DNA from: Elainella saxicola E1
GTDB taxonomy: Bacteria; Cyanobacteriota; Cyanobacteriia; Elainellales; Elainellaceae
DNA length: 48,021 nt
NCBI GenBank assembly: GCA_002796835.1
Contig: LUGL01000021.1
Span: 1-48,021, forward strand
Direction: 5' to 3'
Positions 17,620-23,545 of this stretch are shown here, piece by piece; positions within the stretch are counted from its first letter, which is position 1; each line of letters begins with the position of its first letter. Under the pieces are notes generated by a model. The model saw nothing but the letters and a program-made list of their open reading frames with translations, made no database searches and was not told where the DNA came from. A program made the position numbers and the translations under genes.

Positions 17620-17973
17620 ATGTCTACTTCAAAACGTCCAAATCCTACCGATCGCCCTACAAACCGGGTGGTTTACTCTGAATTTGGGGCTGCGGCTGAG
17701 CCAGAAGAAGCGATCGAAGCATTGCCGCCTAATCAGCAAAATGTGCGTGTGCAGGCAACAAGAGCGGGACGCAAAGGAAAGACCGTGACGGTGATTACGG
17801 GATTTCAAACTACACCAGAAACGCTGAATACGGTGTTGAAACAGCTCAAGGCGCAATGTGGCAGTGGCGGCACGGTGAAGGATGGCACGATCGAAATTCA
17901 GGGCGATCATAAGCAGAAGATTCTGCAAATTTTGGTGCAGATGGGCTACAAGGCGAAGATTAGTGGAGGTTAG
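17620..17973 (+). CDS. SUI1/eIF1-like translation initiation factor (YciH type)
   Basis: Small bacterial homologue of eukaryotic eIF1, expected to act on start-codon selection at the ribosome. 117 residues: a variable, charged N-terminal 40 residues and a SUI1 domain (about 42-115) with GRKGKTVTVITGFQ, the basic loop, and CGSGGTVKDGTIEIQGDHKQKILQIL, which is highly characteristic. The start is the ATG at 17620. Confidence 0.93.
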   Translation: MSTSKRPNPTDRPTNRVVYSEFGAAAEPEEAIEALPPNQQNVRVQATRAGRKGKTVTVITGFQTTPETLNTVLKQLKAQCGSGGTVKDGTIEIQGDHKQKILQILVQMGYKAKISGG

Positions 17974-18012
17974 TGGTTTGCCAATCCAAGTCGATCGCTC
18001 ATTTTGATTGTT

Positions 18013-18276
18013 TCAGAGATCATATATTTCTCTACGATGCCCCACTCGCACAATCACAATCACTCGGTTGGAGACATCAAGATCGTAGAGTACGCGGTAA
18101 TCGCCGATCCAAAATTTGTAAAAGTCGGACAGGTTGCCTTTGAGTGCTTCTGGAGTAATTTGATCGAAGTTAAGTGCAAGCCAATTGATCTTTCGTAGAA
18201 TCCGTTCTCTTGCGGGTGCTGCGATTTGATCAAGATCAGTAACTGCTTGAGGATCAAATTCAACGCTGTAGCTCAT
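18013..18276 (-). CDS. RelE/ParE-superfamily toxin
   Basis: Probable ribosome-dependent mRNA interferase of a type II toxin-antitoxin pair. 87 residues with the RelE core: LDQIAAPARERILRKINWL, ALKGNLSDFYKFWIGDYRVLYDLD (the G-(D/E)-YR-V/I-L-Y motif) and VIVIVRVGHRREIY. The C-terminal GHRREIY carries the His/Arg/Tyr typical of active members. The ATG lies 3 bases after the antitoxin stop, so translation is coupled. A partial match to the 35-bp element found beside the other TA modules lies just downstream (17992 onward). Confidence 0.9.
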   Translation of the reverse strand: MSYSVEFDPQAVTDLDQIAAPARERILRKINWLALNFDQITPEALKGNLSDFYKFWIGDYRVLYDLDVSNRVIVIVRVGHRREIYDL

Positions 18277-18279
18277 GAA

Positions 18280-18510
18280 TTAAGTCCAAGTTAGCCCGAA
18301 ACGCTGGGCAACTTCTGCTGCAGGAATTCCAGGTTTTCCCTTAGCTCTCCGTTGACGGGAAACAAGCAACTGTTGTTGAACTTCTGGGCGGATTTCGAGG
18401 TCCGCATCTGGGTCGATCGTCTTGTCTTGCAAATAGTCCTCAAGGACCTCAAGGACGGTTTCACGAATCAATTGCTTAAGTTCGTCGGTTGTTAAGTCTT
18501 TGATTTGCAT
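18280..18510 (-). CDS. Antitoxin partner of the RelE-type toxin
   Basis: 76-residue protein directly upstream of the toxin gene. The N-terminal helix MQIKDLTTDELKQLIRETVLEVLEDYLQD and the acidic middle (DPDADLEIRPEVQQQLLVS) match a common cyanobacterial antitoxin type. It should bind and neutralise the toxin and autoregulate the operon. There is no recognisable DNA-binding fold by eye. The upstream open frame at 18476-18688 has no supporting features. Confidence 0.82.
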   Translation of the reverse strand: MQIKDLTTDELKQLIRETVLEVLEDYLQDKTIDPDADLEIRPEVQQQLLVSRQRRAKGKPGIPAAEVAQRFGLTWT

Positions 18511-18812
18511 CAGGATAATTTTTAGGATGGGATGTCTTTAGTGTACTGCTTCTGCTTGATCTGCACTTTTGGTAGTCAATGCTAGATAACTGGGTAACCG
18601 CTCCATTTCCTGCCTGCTGCTCGATCGTCTGAAATTCTTGCTCTAAGAGCTCTCCATAGATCGAAAAGGGCTGTTTCAGCCTAACCATCGCTTAAGCTAC
18701 TCGTGGAGATGGATTAGGACTGAGCAAAATGACAATAGATTTTAATGTCCTATAGATAGCATCGTTAATAGATGGTCGATCGGATGAACGATTACCCCCA
18801 ACTATTTCAAAT
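18511..18812. other. 302-bp stretch without a supported gene
   Basis: This lies between the TA antitoxin start and the serine hydrolase stop. An open frame of 70 codons (18476-18688, minus strand) overlaps the antitoxin gene and shows no family features. No repeat or hairpin of note was seen. Confidence 0.4.
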
Positions 18813-20147
18813 TTATCGAGTTGGAACTGAAAAATTAACAGATGGGTTGGCTGAGAAGGTAGCACCTGATTGATCTAGATAGTTATAGACCAGTTGCGAA
18901 ACGAGCCGAATAAAATCTCTGCCTCGCGTGTCATCATAGGGCCGCTCGACAAAAATGCCAGCCAAGTAACGTTTGCCGTTGGGCATGGTGATCAGTCCAG
19001 CATCACCGATCAAAAAACCGATGTCTCCAGTTTTATCCGCAATGTCCGCACCGGGACCCAAACCCGCCGGAAGCAGCGTTCGGATCGTGGTATGGCGCAG
19101 AATATCTAATGCTTGCTCTTTGCTCTGAGTTGACAGCAGTTGATCATTCACGACTAAAGCCAGTAACCGCACCATATCCTGAGAACTGGTGGTATTGGTT
19201 CCCTGTAGGTCAGCTAACCAATTACGAATCACAGTGTCTTGCAGTCCCCAACTGCGAAACCGTTCGTTTAGAGCCTCGATCCCACCCAGCCGATCGATAA
19301 TCATGTTCGTCGCGGTATTGTCGCTGATGATGATCATCTTTCTGATCGTTTGCAGGGCTGTATATCTGGTACCGATCGGTTCATCTTGCATATCCCCTGA
19401 ACCACCAGTGACTAAATCTGCCCGCATGACCAGAGATTCGTCCAGGCTGACTTTTCCGGCATCGAGGTCTTGAAAAAAGGCAATTAAGATCGGCAGTTTA
19501 ATGGTGCTGGCAGCCGGAAAGACGCGATCACCACCAATATTGAGATAGTTGCCGGTGTCCAGATCTAAAAAGAACATGCCAGTTTTGAGGAAACTATATT
19601 CAGTCATTAAGCTGCGCACCTGAGCTTGCAGATCGGTCAATGATGCATTTAACCGAACGCCCCCTGCAAACAAGGTTCCGGGTGGAAAGGCAGGTGGAAC
19701 TTTTGGGACAGCAACGCTGATCTCCTGACTGTCTGGAGCAGTGACGGCTGCAACGTTAGACATTTGCGGAATCGGAAGCTGCACATGCCAATGGGTTGGC
19801 GAATCTCCACGTACGCTGACCTGAGTTGGATCTAAAGCATAGCCCGGTGCCAGCGCGATCACGAGCCGGGTGGTAGAGGGATCAAACTGCCCCACTCGAA
19901 TTTCCTGAATGACTGGTCCGATCGGTTGATTGACGTGAGGATGACCCAGCACGATTCCTGGCAGATCGATCACGAGTCGGGTTGGGTTAGCAATCAACTG
20001 GACTCTCGGCTGCACATCTTCATCGGTGGTAAAGTCAAGCTGATTATGGTTGCCGTCAAAGTGCCAATCCATGATCGTCGAGGCTTTGGTGGGTGCACCT
20101 AGCAGAAAGACACTCAGAAAACTTGGCAAGAACCAGCGTAATTTCAC
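18813..20147 (-). CDS. Exported serine hydrolase: AMIN domain fused to a class-A beta-lactamase-like domain
   Basis: Probable cell-wall-associated serine hydrolase, 444 residues. It has a signal peptide (MKLRWFLPSFLSVFLLG..., cleavage around residue 22), an AMIN domain at about 27-125 (peptidoglycan or envelope targeting), a proline-rich linker, and a class-A beta-lactamase fold from about 165. The SxxK motif is ASTIK, SDN is IISDNTATN and KTG is DKTGDIG. The omega-loop Glu typical of true class-A beta-lactamases is not evident (LADLQGTNTTSSQDM), so this may be a DD-peptidase-like or penicillin-binding enzyme rather than a resistance enzyme. The start is the ATG at 20147. It is a single gene. 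Confidence 0.88.
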   Translation of the reverse strand: MKLRWFLPSFLSVFLLGAPTKASTIMDWHFDGNHNQLDFTTDEDVQPRVQLIANPTRLVIDLPGIVLGHPHVNQPIGPVIQEIRVGQFDPSTTRLVIALAPGYALDPTQVSVRGDSPTHWHVQLPIPQMSNVAAVTAPDSQEISVAVPKVPPAFPPGTLFAGGVRLNASLTDLQAQVRSLMTEYSFLKTGMFFLDLDTGNYLNIGGDRVFPAASTIKLPILIAFFQDLDAGKVSLDESLVMRADLVTGGSGDMQDEPIGTRYTALQTIRKMIIISDNTATNMIIDRLGGIEALNERFRSWGLQDTVIRNWLADLQGTNTTSSQDMVRLLALVVNDQLLSTQSKEQALDILRHTTIRTLLPAGLGPGADIADKTGDIGFLIGDAGLITMPNGKRYLAGIFVERPYDDTRGRDFIRLVSQLVYNYLDQSGATFSANPSVNFSVPTR

Positions 20148-20945
20148 GACCCGTCGCTCCTTGTGTCAACGCTAAATCAGGATCTCAGTCTCAGGGAAGA
20201 TTGCAACCAACAAGTTGTCCGCACCATACATTATCAAACTTTGCACATGCATGGGTAAGTTCTATCTTTTGAGTTGATCGACCCTTGATGACAACCGGTG
20301 AAGCATTGGACAGCAGCGATCGAAAAACTAAGTTTGTTAGACAAACCGCAAAATGCACACCCTTCGACTGCTAGGTATGGCAACTGATGAATCAACTATG
20401 AATGTTTTGATTTCGATCGTCCGTTTTGCAGCTTGAAGGGAGACAGGTGACTCTTTTAGCTCGATCGATCACTCTTTTTACTCGGACAGTCGCTCTTTCA
20501 ACTCGATCGTTCTCTGTTTGAGGTCGAATGCTCTCTCTTTTAGCTCAAACGATCGCACTTTTAGGTAGAACAATCGCTCTTTTAGCTCGATCAATCAGGC
20601 TTTAAGACTGAACGATCGCCTTCTGATCACTACAAGCGAAGCATTTAGCAAAAATGCTCTGCATCGATGCAAGAAATTTCGTTCCAAATGCCTTGCCCCT
20701 CCAAGATTTGCCCTGCATCAATCAGTCTTGGTAATCGATCGGCCTCTAGTATCATTGGAACAAGAGATTTGGCAAGAATGCTCTACAAAATCGATCAGAA
20801 ATGGCAGCTTAGCTTTAATTTTGGCAATGGCGGCCATTACGGCTTCCCGATCGTTCTGACTCAACTGTATGCCAATCGGTAGATTATGCATGGTAGGAAT
20901 TCCCTGGCGTCAGATGATTTAGTCGTTCCTAGAATGTACACGTAA
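20148..20945. other. 798-bp intergenic region containing repeat array A
   Basis: No supported gene: the open frame at 20667-20882 lacks a start context and family features. The middle (20401-20618) is a tandem array of 21-bp units, annotated separately. Downstream of it, two related phrases (AGCAAAAATGCTCT near 20647 and GGCAAGAATGCTCT near 20770) may be further decayed repeats. Confidence 0.5.
20401..20618 (+). repeat. 21-bp tandem repeat array A with 50-bp leader
   Basis: A leader (20401-20450) is followed by eight degenerate units starting at 20451, 20472, 20493, 20512, 20533, 20556, 20577 and 20598. The consensus is close to CTCTTTTAGCTCGAWCGATC plus one base. Unit lengths are 21 except one of 19 and one of 23. 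The leader and several units, including the 19-base unit followed by CTCTGTTTGA, recur in the same order in array B at 26535-26710. There are no spacers, so this is not CRISPR. Confidence 0.85.
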
Positions 20946-21191
20946 TCACATCTGAATATATTTAGTTGCAACGCTCATCCATTTGCCGGTCATGGGTTCG
21001 GGTTGCAGTGCACTCCATTCATCAGCACTCACGACTCCTCTGAGGTGAAGCGTGTGGATCATGTTGGTGACGCCTCGCCGAGAGCTAACGACGATCAGCC
21101 GTACGGGTTCGCGATCGAAGGTTTCATTGGGAGCGGTTGAAGCGGAGGGTGGATGAAAAGCCGCATCGTCGGATCGGAAATCTTCAGTCAT
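20946..21191 (-). CDS. Small conserved cyanobacterial protein of unknown function
   Basis: 81 residues from the ATG at 21191. The C-terminal half REPVRLIVVSSRRGVTNMIHTLHLRGVVSADEWSALQPEPMTGKWMSVATKYI is the conserved part; similar short proteins occur widely in cyanobacteria, often near regulators. The first 30 residues are variable and acidic. A longer open frame back to 21323 would overlap the divergent HTH gene and is unlikely. It lies head to head with the HTH gene, with a 102-bp gap. No function can be assigned. Confidence 0.75.
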   Translation of the reverse strand: MTEDFRSDDAAFHPPSASTAPNETFDREPVRLIVVSSRRGVTNMIHTLHLRGVVSADEWSALQPEPMTGKWMSVATKYIQM

Positions 21192-21293
21192 AACGCCATC
21201 CTGTCTAATGTGATCAAATAATATCACAAAATTTACTTTTGGAATCAAATAAGAAACATTTACGGCTTTCCAATCCTCTGACACGATTGGGGC

Positions 21294-21773
21294 ATGGGAA
21301 AAGCAGGTCAGGCACTCCGCCATGTTTTAGAGATATACAGCATCAGCCAGAATAAACTGGCCGTTGCAATGGGTGTTGAACGCGCTTATGTTTATCGGTG
21401 GGCACAGGAAAAGGCCGATCCAACCGGAGAAACGATCGTTTCAATCACTGAGGCACTACAGCAGCTCAACCCGGATGCTGCAAGGGAGTTCGTGCAGCTT
21501 TACCTGGGCGGAATTTTAGAGATGGGACGGGCCAGTCGAGCACTCCGAACAATCCTCGAAACCTATGAAATCAGTCAAAATCAACTCGCGACAATTATGG
21601 GAATTAGCCGCGCCAATGTAGGCCGCTGGTTTCATGGCCTCGATCCCAGTGCAGAAAATATTGCAGAAATTACCAAAGCCTTAAATCAGCTTAATCCAGA
21701 GGCAGCGCAAGCCTTTGTGCAGCAATATTTGGGAGATTTAGTCGATCGCGATCGATCTGATCCGGAAGCTTGA
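21294..21773 (+). CDS. Protein made of two tandem XRE-type HTH units
   Basis: Probable DNA-binding regulator, 159 residues, consisting of two homologous halves. Half one (about residues 1-74) reads MGKAGQALRHVLEIYSISQNKLAVAMGVERAYVYRW...EALQQLNPDAAREFVQLYLG. Half two (about 77-150) reads MGRASRALRTILETYEISQNQLATIMGISRANVGRW...KALNQLNPEAAQAFVQQYLG. Each has the Q-(N)-(K/Q)LA-x-MG-(helix)-RW pattern of a lambda-repressor-like HTH. The second half still begins with a Met, consistent with fusion of two duplicated single-HTH genes. The ATG at 21294 is preceded by a G-rich stretch. Confidence 0.85.
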   Translation: MGKAGQALRHVLEIYSISQNKLAVAMGVERAYVYRWAQEKADPTGETIVSITEALQQLNPDAAREFVQLYLGGILEMGRASRALRTILETYEISQNQLATIMGISRANVGRWFHGLDPSAENIAEITKALNQLNPEAAQAFVQQYLGDLVDRDRSDPEA

Positions 21774-21793
21774 AGGAGTGGCTTACATCTGGT

Positions 21794-21828
21794 CGATCGC
21801 CCCATTTCCCTTTCCTTTCCTTCGATCG
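21794..21828. repeat. 35-bp CGATCG-bounded repeat, copy 1
   Basis: Begins CGATCGCCCCATTT, has a pyrimidine-only middle and ends TTCGATCG. It is located 14 bp beyond the stop codon of the PIN toxin gene. Copies 2 and 3 have exactly the same length and position type. Confidence 0.8.
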
Positions 21829-21842
21829 GTTGCTTCAAAGCT

Positions 21843-22253
21843 CTAAATTCGGCCTTGGTTTTGCACAGAAATGCCCATGATATCGAAATGGAAATCGTAT
21901 GTCCACACAGGAAGGTTCAATCGTTGAGCAACTGCGGCTGTAGTTGCATCAAAAAGCGTGATTGCCTGGTCTGGAAATTGTCGTAGGGTTTGCTGAGCGG
22001 TTCCGTAGTCTGCAATTGTAGGCTGAATGAGCGTTGCTCCGGCAGATAATTCTTCTAGAAGTCTCAGCCCGATCGGGATTCCCAAGCGTTTGAGCACTAA
22101 GCTATGAGTTTCCAGCAGAACCGGGTAGAGAATCAGCACTTCGATCGCCTGATTTGCAAAGAACTCAACTTCTGTTAGCGCTTGCCTGTGAAATCGATCG
22201 CTTGGATCGTAAGCAGCATAAAGAGGTCCGGTATCTGCCAAAATCATTTTCAT
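21843..22253 (-). CDS. PIN-domain toxin (VapC-like)
   Basis: Probable Mg-dependent ribonuclease toxin, 136 residues. The PIN acidic residues are visible: ILADTGPLYA (Asp near residue 6), a Glu in LLETHSLVL, LFDATTAAVA (Asp) and TYDFHFD (Asp). The ATG is at 22253; the in-frame ATG two codons later is an alternative. It lies 39 bp downstream of a ParD-like antitoxin gene on the same strand, the normal antitoxin-first order. Confidence 0.87.
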   Translation of the reverse strand: MKMILADTGPLYAAYDPSDRFHRQALTEVEFFANQAIEVLILYPVLLETHSLVLKRLGIPIGLRLLEELSAGATLIQPTIADYGTAQQTLRQFPDQAITLFDATTAAVAQRLNLPVWTYDFHFDIMGISVQNQGRI

Positions 22254-22292
22254 GCAAAGGGCTACACCACGCTGGATTCAATGAACGATCGA

Positions 22293-22517
22293 TTAAGATT
22301 CCGCATCAAGATTGGCCAAGACGCGATCGTGGTTGATTGAAGTGTCGGTGTAACCACTTCCTTGAGGAGCAGGTGTAATTCGCAACCGCTTGGTAGAAGT
22401 TTGAGTTGCCAAGAGTTGCAGCGCTGCTTGGATCACTTCCTCTGCGGTCTGAAACTGGCCTGTTTGAAGTTGGACTTGAACCAAAGCTTCTTGTTCTGGA
22501 GTGAGATGGATGCTCAT
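22293..22517 (-). CDS. ParD/CopG-like antitoxin partner of the PIN toxin
   Basis: 74 residues. MSIHLTPEQEALVQVQLQTGQFQTAEEVIQAALQLL is the ribbon-helix-helix ParD-type N-terminus (the TGQF-x-TAEEVI phrase is diagnostic). The C-terminal half, which should wrap the toxin, is variable. Pairing a ParD-like antitoxin with a PIN toxin rather than ParE is a mixed combination seen in bacteria. The ATG is at 22517. Confidence 0.85.
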   Translation of the reverse strand: MSIHLTPEQEALVQVQLQTGQFQTAEEVIQAALQLLATQTSTKRLRITPAPQGSGYTDTSINHDRVLANLDAES

Positions 22518-22598
22518 AAAACGATCGCGGATTACTTTAATCTGACTTTAATTTAAATGCAATCTTTCGTCCGTTGCAGATCCGGTAATTTTGTTAGC

Positions 22599-22633
22599 CG
22601 ATCGCCCCATTTTCCTTTCATTTCATCCGATCG
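22599..22633. repeat. 35-bp CGATCG-bounded repeat, copy 2
   Basis: Begins CGATCGCCCCATTTT and ends ATCCGATCG. Same length as copy 1, with few differences. It lies 15 bp beyond the stop codon of the YafQ-like toxin gene. Confidence 0.8.
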
Positions 22634-22648
22634 CTAACTTGATTGAAA

Positions 22649-22930
22649 TTAATACACCTCATCATGAGAACCGATCGCCAGTAACAAAATGGCTTCTGTC
22701 TGCAAGTCAGGGGCTTGAACAAATTTGAAAACAATGCGGTTGCTATAGTCGATTGAGCAGGCCCATTTTTCGGCCAGATCGCCTTTGAGTTTGTGAGTTT
22801 TGAGGCTGGGATGAAATGGATCTTCAGCCAGCATTTGTAGCGTTTGCTCGATCGACTGACGCAGTTGCGAATTACGTCGAATCAGGCGTTTAACTTCTCG
22901 GCTAAATGCTGGACTCCAGACAAGCTGCAT
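22649..22930 (-). CDS. RelE-superfamily toxin, YafQ/StbE-like
   Basis: 93-residue probable mRNA interferase. MQLVWSPAFSREVKRLIRRNSQLRQSIEQTLQMLAEDPFHPSLKTHKLKGDLAEKWACSIDYSNRIVFKF follows the plasmid/YafQ-type pattern (F-x-R-(D/E)-(V/L)-K-(R/K), L-(P/K)-x-H-x-L-(K/S)-G) and ends with IGSHDEVY. I chose the ATG at 22930; its A is also the last base of the upstream antitoxin stop (TGATG), so translation is coupled. Confidence 0.9.
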   Translation of the reverse strand: MQLVWSPAFSREVKRLIRRNSQLRQSIEQTLQMLAEDPFHPSLKTHKLKGDLAEKWACSIDYSNRIVFKFVQAPDLQTEAILLLAIGSHDEVY

Positions 22931-23169
22931 CAATCATCTAGCTCCGCCATCAAATCAGCCACACTTCCCATTTTGAAGTTCCCGGCTTCGTATTCCTGTT
23001 CGACTTCTGAAACTTGCTGCAGAAGGGCCGATCGTCGCTGTTGTTTTAGGCGCTGTTGAATCAGGTGAATCAGCATCAGTTGGTCGTCGATTGAAAGTGC
23101 TTCGATCGCTTCAATGGCCTGTTGAAATGCAGAGTTTTTTTGTAAAGGTGGGGTTACTGGTTCTGCCAT
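22930..23169 (-). CDS. Antitoxin partner of the YafQ-like toxin
   Basis: 79 residues. The middle EAIEALSIDDQLMLIHLIQQRLKQQRRSALLQQVSEVEQEYEAGNFKMGSVADLMAELDD is a known cyanobacterial antitoxin type: a helical dimerisation region with basic residues, then an E-x-EYEAG-N-(F/Y)-x-x-GS segment that binds the toxin. The stop overlaps the toxin ATG by one base. The ATG is at 23169. Confidence 0.85.
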   Translation of the reverse strand: MAEPVTPPLQKNSAFQQAIEAIEALSIDDQLMLIHLIQQRLKQQRRSALLQQVSEVEQEYEAGNFKMGSVADLMAELDD

Positions 23170-23237
23170 TGCTTTGAGTGGATGTTGGTGCGAATGCTTT
23201 TAGTTTACTGCCTCTGCTCCGCCTGCAACTGTAAAGT

Positions 23238-23272
23238 CGATCGCCTTATTTCCCTGTAATTTCATTCGATCG
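23238..23272. repeat. 35-bp CGATCG-bounded repeat, copy 3
   Basis: Begins CGATCGCCTTATTT and ends ATTCGATCG; the most diverged copy but still exactly 35 bp. It ends 5 bp before the stop codon of the YgiT-type gene. The bases directly after it (CCCCATT) repeat the beginning of the element. Confidence 0.72.
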
Positions 23273-23277
23273 CCCCA

Positions 23278-23508
23278 TTACTGGAAGGCAAAAACTTCAA
23301 CCTGAATCGATCGGGCGGGTGAGTGCGGTTCTTGTAAGAGTTGGCGAATTCTTTCGGTGGTTTCTCGGCTAAAGATTGTCTCACCACAGCGATCGCAGAC
23401 TTGAGCGGGAATATTTTCGACTAGAACGGGTTTGCCATTGATCTGAAAGATTTCGGTGACTAATTCTGGGTGACCTTGGGTTGGGCCATAGGCGTGACAT
23501 TGCAACAT
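23278..23508 (-). CDS. YgiT-type zinc-finger protein (orphan antitoxin-like)
   Basis: 76 residues similar to the zinc-finger antitoxins that accompany MqsR/HigB or DUF4258-type toxins. EIFQINGKPVLVENIPAQVCDRCGETIFSRETTERIRQLL is the recognisable core with one CxxC knuckle. The first knuckle, normally CxxCG at the N-terminus, is degenerate here (LQCHAYG), so zinc binding may be weakened. No toxin gene of the usual type is found next to it. AGGAA precedes the ATG at 23508. Confidence 0.75.
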   Translation of the reverse strand: MLQCHAYGPTQGHPELVTEIFQINGKPVLVENIPAQVCDRCGETIFSRETTERIRQLLQEPHSPARSIQVEVFAFQ

Positions 23509-23545
23509 GAGTTAATTCCTTTGGGTGTAAGGGCAAGGATTTTCA

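Noticed and set aside
18476-18688. Possible extra antitoxin or small gene (70 codons, minus strand)
   Set aside because: Overlaps the real antitoxin in another frame, with no matching family pattern.
18813-20147. Calling the serine hydrolase an antibiotic-resistance beta-lactamase
   Set aside because: The deacylating Glu is not evident and an AMIN domain suggests a cell-wall role.
20401-20618. CRISPR array
   Set aside because: Units are contiguous, degenerate and 19-23 bp, with no unique spacers and no cas genes nearby.
20667-20882. Open frame of 71 codons on the plus strand
   Set aside because: No start context, no conserved features, lies in repeat-rich intergenic sequence.
20946-21323. 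125-codon version of the small conserved gene
   Set aside because: The extra N-terminus overlaps the start of the divergent HTH gene; the conserved protein begins at the ATG at 21191.
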